Of a stretch of 64,000 nt of DNA, positions 40,093 through 48,825 are shown piece after piece (positions within the stretch are counted from its first letter, which is position 1; each line of letters starts with the position of its first letter). Origin of the DNA: an uncultured Treponema sp. (GTDB lineage: Bacteria; Spirochaetota; Spirochaetia; Treponematales; Treponemataceae); assembly GCA_910584475.1 (NCBI GenBank), contig CAJUBD010000005.1:62001-126000 (forward strand). Direction: 5' to 3'. The notes beneath the pieces were generated by a model that was not told the DNA's origin, did no database searches, and worked only from the letters and a program-made list of their open reading frames with translations. Both the position numbers and the translations under genes were made by a program.

Positions 40093-42665
40093 TGGGACGT
40101 CGCGTGGCGGTAATCGTGCAGTGCAGGCTTTCTTCTAGCAGACTTCCTGGAAAGGCTTTGAAAAAATTGGGCGGCGAAAGCGTTCTTTCGTGGACGCTTG
40201 ACGCTATGAAAAAAATTCCCTCCGAGAGATATTTTTTGGCGTGTGACTACGATTCGAAAAACGCGCTTGAAGAAATTGCGAAAAATTGCGGCTGGGAAAT
40301 TTTCGCCGGAAGCCGCGACGACGTTTTGGAAAGATTTTGCTCGCTCGTGCAAACTCAATTTTGTGAATGTGAAATCATCGTTCGCGCCACGGCGGACAAT
40401 CCTTTTTTGTTTTACGAGGCGGCTCAAAAATCGCTCGAAGAATTCGAGCAAATTTTTTTTGATGCGGACTACTTCACTTTTACGGGACTTCCGCACGGAA
40501 GCGGCGTGGAAGTTTTCAAGGCGGCGTCGATTTTGCGAGCGGCGACTTTGACTGATTCGCCTTATGACCACGAGCATGTCGGCCCCGCCCTTTACAATCA
40601 TCCTGAGAATTTCAAGGCGGTTTTCAAAAAGGCGGACGAAGAATTTTTCGCGCCCGATTTGCGAACTACGATAGACACTTTTTCGGATTTCAAGCGCGCG
40701 CAAAACATCGTTCAGAAAATTTCAGACGGAAAAAAAACTCATCCTTATTCCGCGAAGGAAATTCTTCGCGCGTGCGAAAATCCGCTCGTGAAAAAAAATG
40801 TCTTGTTCGTGCCGAGCGTAAAGTCGGGGAGGGGAACAGGGCATTTGCGCCGCTGTCTCGATCTTGCCAAAAAATTCGGCGGATTTGTCTATATTGAATC
40901 TGACGCGAGCCTAAAGGAACGCGATGCGATTTTGGAAGAAGCCGTTCGAAGTGGCTTGCACGAATTTCAAATAATTTGTCCAGCGAAAAACAATGCGGAT
41001 TTCTACGAAAAAGATTTTTCCATTGAAGAAATGTCAAGCCACAGCGCGAAATGGGATTTAGTCGTGGCGGACTTGTTTAAAAGCGAAAAATCCCAATTGC
41101 AAAAATTGTGCGCGCTTGGCGCGCTCTGTTCGATTGACGATGGCGGAGAATGTGAAGCGGCGGATTTTTTGCTCGACATAATTCCTTCTTTCAATTTACG
41201 CCGCGCGCCAAATTTGCAAAATCCCGCGCTCATCCCGCTTCCTGAAAACAAAAAAAAGTCTCGAAGCTATTCTATAAAAAACGCGCTCGTCGCGCTCGGC
41301 GGGGAGGGGAACGCGGAAGTCGCGGTGAATGTCGCGCGCGCTCTTTCTCAAAACAAAATCGATGTTACTGTTGTTTTGCCAAACGGATTTTCTTTTGAAA
41401 AAAAAATTGACGGTGAAAGAATAAAAATCGTTTCGACGATTCAAGATTTGCGAGAGAAACTTTTCGAATACGATTTGGTTTTCACGCACTACGGATTTAC
41501 CGCGTTCGAAGCCGTGTCCGCAAAATGCCGTGTGATTCTTTTTGCCACGAGCGCACTTCACGAAAAGCTTTCTAAAAAATATGGATTTCTCTGCGTCAGG
41601 AAAAACGAGGTTTCCGTGAAAAAATTTAATTCGCTTTTGGAAAATCCGTCGTGCCTTACTAGCGAATATTTTGAAAATATTTTTTCGGAAAAGAATACGG
41701 AAAGTCATCGCGAAGAAAAATTCACTTGGAATGAAATTTTGCAAAACCTTGCGGGAGCGCAGAAATTTGATTGTCCTGTTTGTGGCGAAAGATCTTCGCG
41801 AGGAAAAATTGTCGCTAGGACTGCCACGCACACTTTTCGACGCTGCCCGAATTGCAAAATGATTTTTCTTTCGTTTTCCACTGACAGCCGCGTTCAATAC
41901 GAAAAAAATTATTTTGAAGGCGAATACAAAAATCAATACGGTCGCACATATTTGGAAGATTTCGACTCGATAAAAGCTCAAGGCGTCCGCCGTGTCCAGA
42001 TTATAAAAAAAATTCTCGGCAAGAAAAAATTTCATACAGTTAAAAACTCCGCCACGCCTAATACCTACTACCCATTACCTGCTACCTTACTTGACGTTGG
42101 TTGTGCTTACGGACCGTTTCTTTCCGCCGCGAGCGAAGCGGGCTTTGAGCCTTTCGGAAGCGACATTTCCGTGGCCGCCGTGGATTATGTAAAAAAAGAT
42201 TTGGGCTTTGAATGTGTGAACGCTTCGTTTTTGGATTTCGATTCGGAAAAAGAATTCGGCGTTTCGCAATTCGACGCACTCACGATGTGGTTCGTAATCG
42301 AGCATGTCAGGGATTTGGGAGGCGCGTTGAAGCAGGCGAACAAATTCTTGAAAAGGGGAGGGGTATTCGCATTTTCTACTCCATCGGCAAGCGGCGTGAG
42401 CGCGCGCTTTTCAAGACGAAAATTTTTCGAGCAAAGTCCGCGCGACCATTATTCGATTTGGGAAATTCAAAGGAGCAAAAAGATTTTGAAGCGATTCGGG
42501 TTTAAAATAAAGAAGATCGTTTCCACCGGCATTCACGCGGAAAGAATTCCGCTTTTCAAAAAGCGCGAAATTCAAAAAGGCACTTTCCTTTTTTCTCTCG
42601 CTGTGATATTATGTAAGTTGTTCAAGTTGGGTGATACTTACGAAGTTTACTGCGTGAAAAAATGA
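40092..42665 (+). CDS. Three-domain fusion: SpsF-like cytidylyltransferase, SpsG/PseG-like domain, methyltransferase
   Basis: An 857-residue protein joining three enzymes. Residues 1-235 are an SpsF-type nucleotidyltransferase (VIVQCRLSSSRLPGKAL, VRATADNPF, LRTTIDTFSDF). Residues about 240-540 are an SpsG/PseG-like UDP-sugar hydrolase or glycosyltransferase fold (GRGTGHLRRCLDLA, SIDDGGE, THYGFTAFEAVSA). Residues about 565-857 have a zinc ribbon (CPVCGE...CPNCK) and a class I methyltransferase (LLDVGCAYGPFLSAASEAGF, WFVIEHVRDLGGAL). SpsF and SpsG normally serve nonulosonate or similar sugars. The start overlaps the previous stop. A stretch at 42032-42090, just before methyltransferase motif I, reads like an in-frame insertion of non-coding repeat DNA. 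Confidence 0.82.
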   Translation: MGRRVAVIVQCRLSSSRLPGKALKKLGGESVLSWTLDAMKKIPSERYFLACDYDSKNALEEIAKNCGWEIFAGSRDDVLERFCSLVQTQFCECEIIVRATADNPFLFYEAAQKSLEEFEQIFFDADYFTFTGLPHGSGVEVFKAASILRAATLTDSPYDHEHVGPALYNHPENFKAVFKKADEEFFAPDLRTTIDTFSDFKRAQNIVQKISDGKKTHPYSAKEILRACENPLVKKNVLFVPSVKSGRGTGHLRRCLDLAKKFGGFVYIESDASLKERDAILEEAVRSGLHEFQIICPAKNNADFYEKDFSIEEMSSHSAKWDLVVADLFKSEKSQLQKLCALGALCSIDDGGECEAADFLLDIIPSFNLRRAPNLQNPALIPLPENKKKSRSYSIKNALVALGGEGNAEVAVNVARALSQNKIDVTVVLPNGFSFEKKIDGERIKIVSTIQDLREKLFEYDLVFTHYGFTAFEAVSAKCRVILFATSALHEKLSKKYGFLCVRKNEVSVKKFNSLLENPSCLTSEYFENIFSEKNTESHREEKFTWNEILQNLAGAQKFDCPVCGERSSRGKIVARTATHTFRRCPNCKMIFLSFSTDSRVQYEKNYFEGEYKNQYGRTYLEDFDSIKAQGVRRVQIIKKILGKKKFHTVKNSATPNTYYPLPATLLDVGCAYGPFLSAASEAGFEPFGSDISVAAVDYVKKDLGFECVNASFLDFDSEKEFGVSQFDALTMWFVIEHVRDLGGALKQANKFLKRGGVFAFSTPSASGVSARFSRRKFFEQSPRDHYSIWEIQRSKKILKRFGFKIKKIVSTGIHAERIPLFKKREIQKGTFLFSLAVILCKLFKLGDTYEVYCVKK

Positions 42666-42683
42666 CGCGGACCAGGCGGAAAA

Positions 42684-44285
42684 ATGGAAGAATCGATTTT
42701 GATTTTGGGCGCGGGCACGATGCAAGGGCCGGCTATCCGAAGCGCGAAAAATTTGGGACTCAAAGTTTTTGTCGTGGATGCGAATCCTCGCGCCCCTTGT
42801 GTTTCCGAAGCCGATTTTTTCGAGCCGATTGATTTGAAAGATTTTGAGGGAATCGCGCGCTACGCTTTGAGCCTTAAAGAAAACGCAGGGCTAAAAGCCG
42901 TTTTCACCGCCGGAACGGATTTCAGCGCGAGCGTCGCCTATACTTGCGAAAAATGCGGATTTCCAAACCACAGTTTTCGCGCGTCCGAAAGCGCGAGCAA
43001 CAAGGCTTTGATGAGGCGGTGCTTTGAAAATGCGCACGTTCCAAGCCCCCATTTTTTGGAAATAAAAAAACAATCTTTGGAAGAAATCCTTTCTCCGAAC
43101 GTTTTGGAAAAGCTCACTTATCCGCAAGTCGTAAAGCCTGTGGACAATATGGGCGCGCGCGGTTGCCGAATGGTTCGCAGCGCAGACGAGCTTTTTCCCG
43201 CGCTTGAAACTGCGTTTGAATTTTCGCGTACGCAAAGCGCGATTTTGGAAGAATATATGGAAGGCCCTGAATTTTCGATTGACGCGCTTATTTATGACGG
43301 CACGCTCACGATTACGGGGTTCGCCAAGCGGCACATTTTTTTTCCGCCATATTTCATTGAAATGGGACACACGATGCCGTCGCAAGTCCCGTACAAAGAC
43401 TACATCGCCCTGATAAGAACTTTTGCAGAAGGAATAAAGTCTTTGGGCTTGAGCCATGGCGCGGCAAAGGCTGACATCAAGATGACGAAATCAGGACCGA
43501 TGGTCGGAGAAATCGCGGCGCGGCTTTCTGGCGGCTATATGTCAGGCTGGACTTTTCCGTATTCGAGCGGACTGAATCTCACCGAGCAGGCGATTTTAAT
43601 CGCGCTTGGAAAAAAACCTCATAAGCTCGAAGAACGCCGATTCGTCCTTGACGTGCACGAGCCGTTTGAAATTTTCGCGTATACTTCGATGGTGGCTTCC
43701 GCCGAACGTGCTTGGATTTCGATTCCCGGAAAGGTAAAGGAAGTCCTGAATTTGGACGAAGCGGAAAAAGTAGAAGGCGTGAAAAATATTTTTCGACGAG
43801 TTTCTTCAGGCGATGAAATTGACTTTCCGAAAAGCAATGTCGAAAAATGCGGCAACGTCATTTCCGTGGCGAGGACTCGCGGAGAAGCCGAAAAAATCGC
43901 GCAGGAAGCCGTCGGAAAAATTACGCTCGTCTTGGAAAAAGAAAATCCCAAGACGGATGAATTTCTTTTTGGCGCGAGAGAGCCTGACGGACGCGCTTTT
44001 CCGCCGCGAGCGTATCAGCTTCCGAAAGGAGCGTCGAACGAACTTGCTTACGAACTCGACTGCAACAGCGAGAAGATAATTCCGAAGGACGAGAGCGTTG
44101 AAAAATATCTTCCGGCGAAAGCTTTCCCGTTTTTGGAAATGCGCGACTGGAACAATTTGACGCTTCGCCAAACAATTCAAAAATTCGACAAACTGCGCCC
44201 GAGCCATGCGGAATTGAACTACAAGAAATTCTGGACCGCATTGCTGCGCGGCGGAATCCAAGGAGCGTTGTATGCGGCGCAATAA
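42684..44285 (+). CDS. ATP-grasp domain protein
   Basis: A 533-residue protein. It has an N-terminal pre-ATP-grasp Rossmann domain (ILGAGTMQGPAIRSAKNLGLKVFVVDANP), then an ATP-grasp fold (YPQVVKPVDNMGARGCRMV; ILEEYMEGPEFSIDALIYDG; GAAKADIKMTKSGPMVGEIAARLSGG). The C-terminal 200 residues look like a biotin-carboxylase/PurK-type tail plus an unrecognised domain. ATP-grasp enzymes ligate a carboxylate to an amine or thiol through an acyl phosphate; the substrates are not known. It lies between the sugar fusion and the cell-wall amidase in one operon and could add an amino acid to a glycan precursor, which is inference. Confidence 0.8.
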   Translation: MEESILILGAGTMQGPAIRSAKNLGLKVFVVDANPRAPCVSEADFFEPIDLKDFEGIARYALSLKENAGLKAVFTAGTDFSASVAYTCEKCGFPNHSFRASESASNKALMRRCFENAHVPSPHFLEIKKQSLEEILSPNVLEKLTYPQVVKPVDNMGARGCRMVRSADELFPALETAFEFSRTQSAILEEYMEGPEFSIDALIYDGTLTITGFAKRHIFFPPYFIEMGHTMPSQVPYKDYIALIRTFAEGIKSLGLSHGAAKADIKMTKSGPMVGEIAARLSGGYMSGWTFPYSSGLNLTEQAILIALGKKPHKLEERRFVLDVHEPFEIFAYTSMVASAERAWISIPGKVKEVLNLDEAEKVEGVKNIFRRVSSGDEIDFPKSNVEKCGNVISVARTRGEAEKIAQEAVGKITLVLEKENPKTDEFLFGAREPDGRAFPPRAYQLPKGASNELAYELDCNSEKIIPKDESVEKYLPAKAFPFLEMRDWNNLTLRQTIQKFDKLRPSHAELNYKKFWTALLRGGIQGALYAAQ

Positions 44286-45351
44286 ATCTTTCCCTTGCGA
44301 AAGAAAATCACAAAAGAGAATTTTAGCAATTTTTCTATTTTCATTTTTAGCATTCGCAGAAATTTTCGCGCAAGATTCCTCGCGAAAAAACCTGATTGAA
44401 TCGGCTTCCGCTTCCGGCACGACTCTTTATTGGGACACGCTCTCGCAAGGCGGCATCCTCGAAAAAAACGGAAGGCAGGTTTCCTTCCGCGTGGGAAGTC
44501 CCGTTATCCTATTGAACAACGAAAAATTCTTGTATGCGGATTCTCCGCAAATTTCAGGCGGCGCGATTTTCGTGAGCAACGATTTTCTTCGCGAAATCGA
44601 AAGTTTTTTTTCCGCGCAAAATTCTTCGGAAGACAGCTTTAAGGTCGGCGCGATTTTGATTGATCCCGGTCATGGCGGAAAAGATTCGGGCGCGAGCATG
44701 ACGCACAAAATCGGCGGCAAAAACGTGACGCTCAAAGAAAAGGACATAAATCTCACCGTGTCGAAAATGCTCGCCGAACGCCTCAAGGCCGCCTATCCTG
44801 AAAAGCAGATCATAATGACGCGTTCCACCGACGTTTTCCTTTCGCTGCAGCAACGCACCGACATCGCGAATTCTATGAACGCCAAGCTCAAGGAACGCGA
44901 GGCCGTCCTCTACGTTTCGGTTCACGTGAATTCATCGCTCGACAAAAAGGCGCGCGGGTATGAAGTTTGGTATCTTTCGCCGGGCTATCGCCGCACGGTT
45001 TTGGACAGCGGGAAAAAAGCCGAAGATCCAAAGCTTTTCAACATCTTGAATTCGATGATGGAAGAAGAATACACGACCGAAAGCATTTTGATCGCGAAAT
45101 TCATTATGGACGGACTCGGCGCGCAAATCGGAAATTTGAGCGTTCCTCGCGGCATCAAGGCGGAGGAATGGTTCGTAGTCCGCAATTCGAACATGCCGAG
45201 CGTTTTGGTGGAAGTGGGCTTCATTTCAAACTCCGAGGAAGCGAAACTTTTGAACGACAAGACCTACTTGCAGAAAACCGCGTTCGGTATATATAATGGA
45301 ATATCGGCGTTCGTAGCGCACTTCGAGCGTTCTCGCGGGTTCAGTCGTTAA
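44272..45351 (+). CDS. N-acetylmuramoyl-L-alanine amidase (AmiC type)
   Basis: A 359-residue exported amidase that cleaves stem peptides from peptidoglycan. It has a signal peptide (about residues 16-34), an N-terminal copper-amine-oxidase-like or AMIN-like region, and an Amidase_3 catalytic domain from about 127. The zinc ligands are seen in IDPGHGGKDSGA (His), KEKDINL (Glu) and VSVHVNSS (His), and the catalytic Glu in VEVGFISN. It overlaps the ATP-grasp gene by 14 bp. A likely role is daughter-cell separation or passage of periplasmic flagella through the wall. Confidence 0.92.
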   Translation: MRRNKSFPCERKSQKRILAIFLFSFLAFAEIFAQDSSRKNLIESASASGTTLYWDTLSQGGILEKNGRQVSFRVGSPVILLNNEKFLYADSPQISGGAIFVSNDFLREIESFFSAQNSSEDSFKVGAILIDPGHGGKDSGASMTHKIGGKNVTLKEKDINLTVSKMLAERLKAAYPEKQIIMTRSTDVFLSLQQRTDIANSMNAKLKEREAVLYVSVHVNSSLDKKARGYEVWYLSPGYRRTVLDSGKKAEDPKLFNILNSMMEEEYTTESILIAKFIMDGLGAQIGNLSVPRGIKAEEWFVVRNSNMPSVLVEVGFISNSEEAKLLNDKTYLQKTAFGIYNGISAFVAHFERSRGFSR

Positions 45352-45375
45352 AAAAATCGCGAAGCGATTTTTTTT
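45350..45375 (+). terminator. Terminator after the amidase gene
   Basis: AAAAAAATCGC, loop GAA, GCGATTTTTTT, then further T residues: a strong, partly symmetrical rho-independent site overlapping the stop codon. Confidence 0.75.
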
Positions 45376-45380
45376 ACTTA

Positions 45381-45460
45381 CGAGTTTCCATATTGCTCGC
45401 GCGGCTGCATTTGTCGGTGCGGAACGCACCTTACGCTTCGCGAAAAAACATAGAAACTCG
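45381..45460. repeat. CGAGTTT...AAACTCG long hairpin, copy 4
   Basis: CGAGTTTC (45381-45388) pairs with GAAACTCG (45453-45460). The interior holds smaller pairs such as GGTGCG/CGCACC around GGAA and CTCGCG/CGCG. It lies in the leader of the GerMN gene and belongs to the arm family seen at 3123, 15533 and 37421. Confidence 0.5.
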
Positions 45461-45483
45461 GTCTTTTTTTGGGAGATTTTTTT

Positions 45484-45933
45484 ATGGAAAAGAAAATTGA
45501 TTTCGTGTCTTTGGTTTTGCTCATCGCGCTTTTTGCAGCGTTCGTCTTTTCTGCCGCTGCGTATTTCGTGAAGTCGCCCGGCAAACGCTATGTGTTTCGC
45601 TTTGAAAGCGTGGACGAGGGAAAGACCGCGATTGAAAGCAGGTTTCTTCCTGCGAAAAAGGGCGAGGATAAAATCGCGCTTTATGTCGACGAACTTCTTT
45701 TGGGCGCGAAGACCGAGCGTTCCCGTCCGATTTTTTCTCCGGGAACGAAGGCGAGACTGTGCCTTTTGCGAGACAAGACTCTCTATATAGATTTGACTTC
45801 GGATTTGCTTTATCAGGACGGCAATTCAGGCGAAATCATGGAGTCCATCGCGCTTTTCAAGCGCAACATTTTCAAGAATTTTCATTCGGTGAAAAACATC
45901 GAGCTGTTTATTGACGGAAAAAATATTTTATAA
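45484..45933 (+). CDS. GerMN-domain protein
   Basis: A 149-residue protein with one N-terminal membrane helix (VSLVLLIALFAAFVFSAAAYFV) and a GerMN domain (about 40-145; RYVFRFES, KIALYVDELLLGAKTERSRPIFSPGTKARLCLL, LYIDLTSDLL). In spore-formers this domain occurs in GerM and LpqB proteins and is thought to act in the envelope. Here it is probably periplasmic and membrane-tethered. GGGAG precedes the chosen ATG. The order amidase - GerMN - flaA is, to my recollection, conserved in treponemes. Confidence 0.78.
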   Translation: MEKKIDFVSLVLLIALFAAFVFSAAAYFVKSPGKRYVFRFESVDEGKTAIESRFLPAKKGEDKIALYVDELLLGAKTERSRPIFSPGTKARLCLLRDKTLYIDLTSDLLYQDGNSGEIMESIALFKRNIFKNFHSVKNIELFIDGKNIL

Positions 45934-45961
45934 AAATTTGAAAAAAAATCGCATAAAACCC

Positions 45962-45990
45962 TTGACAAAAACGTTTTATTGTTGGATACT
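45962..45990 (+). promoter_or_regulatory. flaA promoter
   Basis: TTGACA (45962-45967), a 17-base spacer, GATACT (45985-45990), followed by a 40-base leader with AAGGAG before the flaA ATG. This is a sigma70-type site and not the sigma28 type. Confidence 0.65.
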
Positions 45991-46039
45991 GTAATTAATA
46001 TAGACAAGGCTACATCTATAATTATAAGGAGTTTTTGAA

Positions 46040-47146
46040 ATGAAGAAAACTGTCTGTTTGTTTATGGCGGCATTCATGCTCGCGACATCGCTTGTGTTTG
46101 CTGAGGAATCTATGCTCATCGACTTCACTCTTCTTGACGCGGACTGTTGCCCGGACGAGAATTCTGGAGAGATGACTCAGAACAAGCACACGGTAATGGA
46201 TTTCTCTGTTGCCGCGGGCGCGACTTTTACCGATGAACAGAAAGAGATGATGAAGACGTCTCTCGCTTTGCCCGAATGGGAAGTCGAATTGAATTCGTCT
46301 GCGAAGAATGTTTTGGCTTTGGCCGACTCAAAGGTCGTGTCCGCTCCTGTCAGGGACAGCGCGCGCGTTCCTTTCGCGGGCAGCAACATAATGGGCGTTC
46401 GCATTGTCTTCCCCGAATGGGCGAGCAACGCCAATGCGAAAATCAAGCCCGCGTTCGACATCCCCGCATATGAACCTTTGTCTGAGGCAGATGATAACGG
46501 CGTTCGTCAGGAACCCACTGACGAAGAAAAGGCCAGCGGCAAGACTTTGTTTGAAGACGGCTACGGTGTCGTAAAAAATGTCGGCACTCTCAAATCCATC
46601 GCCGTAAACACGATGGGCATGAATTATCCTCACGCGCTCTATGTCCTCCTCAAGGACAATGACAATGTCGAGCGACGCTACTTTATGGGATATCTCGGCT
46701 TTGACGGCTGGAAGCAGTTGGTTTGGAACAACCCGCAGTACATCACGGAAATCCGCAATAGGGAAATCCGCGTGTATCCGATCTATCCTCGCGGAATGCC
46801 TTTCGTCAAGTTCGACGGATTCTATGTCGCCCGCGACGCTTCTCACATCGGCGGAGACTTCATTGGATACTTCAAGGACGTAAAGGTTATTTATGACAAA
46901 GCCGTCCTCGTTTCTGAGCGCGACATCGCGGATGAAGATCTTTGGGGCATCATCACAAAGAAAGAAACCGCGCGTCAGGCCGCCGAAATGCAGCGCTTCG
47001 GCAACAAGCAGGTCAACCGCTACCTCGAAAAGGCGAAGCTTGCCACCGAAACTGAATTCACTTCAAGTCTCGGAGAAGAAGGCGAAGGTTCGGCTCAGCA
47101 GAATGGCGGACAGGCCGCTGACAACAATGCGGACAACGCAAGATAA
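46040..47146 (+). CDS. flaA: Flagellar filament outer layer protein FlaA
   Basis: A 368-residue spirochaetal sheath protein of the periplasmic flagellum. It has a signal peptide (MKKTVCLFMAAFMLATSLVFA), then the FlaA fold with GSNIMGVRIVFPEWASNANAKIKPAFDIPAY, FEDGYGVVKNVGTLKSIAVNTMGMNYPHALYVLL, and GWKQLVWNNPQYITEIRNREIRVYPIYPRGMPFVKFDGFYV. The C terminus is Gln/Gly/Ala/Asn-rich. FlaA coats the FlaB core after export by the general secretory route, unlike FlaB. The own promoter and a strong terminator make it monocistronic. Confidence 0.95.
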   Translation: MKKTVCLFMAAFMLATSLVFAEESMLIDFTLLDADCCPDENSGEMTQNKHTVMDFSVAAGATFTDEQKEMMKTSLALPEWEVELNSSAKNVLALADSKVVSAPVRDSARVPFAGSNIMGVRIVFPEWASNANAKIKPAFDIPAYEPLSEADDNGVRQEPTDEEKASGKTLFEDGYGVVKNVGTLKSIAVNTMGMNYPHALYVLLKDNDNVERRYFMGYLGFDGWKQLVWNNPQYITEIRNREIRVYPIYPRGMPFVKFDGFYVARDASHIGGDFIGYFKDVKVIYDKAVLVSERDIADEDLWGIITKKETARQAAEMQRFGNKQVNRYLEKAKLATETEFTSSLGEEGEGSAQQNGGQAADNNADNAR

Positions 47147-47173
47147 TTTGTAGACGGCTTATGCGCCATCTTG

Positions 47174-47211
47174 AAAAAGTGCACTTCTTGATTTGGAAGT
47201 GCACTTTTTTT
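47174..47211 (+). terminator. flaA terminator
   Basis: AAAAAGTGCACTTC (47174-47187) pairs with GAAGTGCACTTTTT (47196-47209), with further T residues. A 14-bp stem. Confidence 0.85.
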
Positions 47212-47261
47212 ATGCGTGTGCGAAACATTGGTAGTCGCCGCGTGATTTTCGGAGAATGCGA

Positions 47262-48536
47262 ATGCCAAATTCAAGATTGCCAAGCAAAGAGGACATAGAA
47301 AAGCTTTATGACTCGTATAATCCGATTTTTTCGTGCATTTTGAACAATGTGCGGAGTCGACTTGTAGGCGATTTGGCGTTGAGTCCGCGCCCCGTGCTCA
47401 AGTCTCGAATAAAATCTTTCGCAAGTTATTATCAAAAAGTTTTGCGACAAAAGTCATCGGAAATCTACAAAAAGAATTCGCTCGTATGTCTGACCGACAT
47501 GATGGGAATCCGCGTGGTGTGCCTTTTTTTGGAGAACATCGCGGAGGTCGAGCGCTTGATTTCGGAAAAGTACAATGTCCGCGAAATAGAGCACAAGGGG
47601 GCGGAGCAGAGTTTCCGCGAATTCGGCTATGAGTCGGTGCACATTTTGATAGAAATTCCCGATGAGTGCCTTGACCTTTCTGTGCTCGACGCTGATTTCT
47701 TAAAGTCGCATCCGCTTCCGAAGGAGCTTTGTTGCGAAATCCAAATCCGCACAATCTTGCAGGACGCTTGGGCGGAAGTCGAGCATGAGCTAATTTACAA
47801 GACGGAATTCACTCCGTTCGACGCGCCGCTCAGACGGAAGCTCGCCAGCGTGAACGCCTCGCTTTCGCTCGCGGACACTATTTTTCAGGAGATCCGCGAC
47901 TACCAGAAGAATTTTCAGCGGCAAGTGGACAGGCGTCGCGCTTCGTTTTACAGCCAGGCCGACGTCATCACCGACAATGAAAACGGTTTGTCTTTTTCGG
48001 AGAAAGGCGATTTGCCAAAGGAGGAAATCGGGCGACCGTCTCCTTATGTTCACGGCACTATAGACGATATGATTCTACGCGCGCTTCAGGCGCACAATTC
48101 GGGCGACTTGGATTTGGCGGTGGAAATATATTCGCGCATAATTTCTTCAAACGCGAAACTTGACGACACGGTGCTTTCGGTGATTTTGAAGCATCGTGGC
48201 ATGGCGTATTTCGCGCAGAACAAATATGTCGAGGCTTTGGGCGATTTTGAACGCTCCGCCGCGCTCGGAAAGGACGTTTTTCGCTCGCTTTATTACATGG
48301 GCATCGTGCACAGCGTTTTGGGCGAAAACGAGCGGGCGGTGGAATGTTTTTCAAAATCGCTCGAATTGAACGCGTTCCAGTCGCACGCGTATTTCCGGCG
48401 CGCTCTCTCGAAATATAATTTGGGCGACTTCCAGAGTTCGCTCGAAGATTTGGATACCGCCGAGCGCATGGGGCTTGAAACGCCTGAATGCAAGACTTTT
48501 CGCAGAAAATTGATGAAGGAATTCGACATAATGTAA
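47262..48536 (+). CDS. RelA/SpoT-type alarmone synthetase fused to TPR repeats
   Basis: A 424-residue protein. Residues 15-215 form a (p)ppGpp-synthetase-like nucleotidyltransferase domain with KSRIKSFASYYQK, CLTDMMGIRVVC (DxxGxR), FREFGYESVHILIE and CCEIQIRTILQDAWAEVEHELIYK, so the catalytic motifs look complete. There is no HD hydrolase or TGS/ACT domain. Residues about 265-415 hold four TPR repeats (YYMGIVHSVLGENERAVECFSKSLELN). It is therefore a small alarmone synthetase with a protein-binding tail. The start MPNSRL is preferred, six bases after GGAG; another ATG lies six bases earlier. Confidence 0.88.
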   Translation: MPNSRLPSKEDIEKLYDSYNPIFSCILNNVRSRLVGDLALSPRPVLKSRIKSFASYYQKVLRQKSSEIYKKNSLVCLTDMMGIRVVCLFLENIAEVERLISEKYNVREIEHKGAEQSFREFGYESVHILIEIPDECLDLSVLDADFLKSHPLPKELCCEIQIRTILQDAWAEVEHELIYKTEFTPFDAPLRRKLASVNASLSLADTIFQEIRDYQKNFQRQVDRRRASFYSQADVITDNENGLSFSEKGDLPKEEIGRPSPYVHGTIDDMILRALQAHNSGDLDLAVEIYSRIISSNAKLDDTVLSVILKHRGMAYFAQNKYVEALGDFERSAALGKDVFRSLYYMGIVHSVLGENERAVECFSKSLELNAFQSHAYFRRALSKYNLGDFQSSLEDLDTAERMGLETPECKTFRRKLMKEFDIM

Positions 48537-48691
48537 AACGACCGCTATGCGTCAGTCATTGCGAGGGGGCGCGATAACGATATAGAAATCTACATTACCT
48601 GCGGTGTTCTTTTTGTTTGGTATAAAATTGTAATGGATATGAAATGTAAAACAAATATGATTTTTTAATGAAGAAAAATGAAAAAATTGCT

Positions 48692-48720
48692 TGACAATTT
48701 TGTGGGAAAGATATAAATTT
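48692..48720 (+). promoter_or_regulatory. Promoter ahead of the NYN-gene leader
   Basis: TTGACA (48692-48697) with TAAATT at 17 bases (48715-48720) or TATAAA at 15 bases. It would give a leader of about 100 nt that folds as described in the next feature. Confidence 0.55.
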
Positions 48721-48753
48721 ATAGTAGCGATGAAATTTATTCGCTGTTTTATA

Positions 48754-48815
48754 GGCTTGTAAAGTACAACTTCCCGATTATGGGGGAATAGTTGGAGTTA
48801 CGAGCCTTATTTTTT
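48754..48815 (+). promoter_or_regulatory. Terminator-like hairpin in the NYN-gene leader
   Basis: AGGCTTGTAA (48754-48763) pairs with TTACGAGCCT (48798-48807). Inside, CAACT pairs with AGTTG and TTCCC with GGGAA. TATTTTTT follows, ten bases before the ATG at 48826. The shape is that of an attenuator, or of a small RNA that ends just before the gene. Confidence 0.6.
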
Positions 48816-48825
48816 AGGCGGTGCG

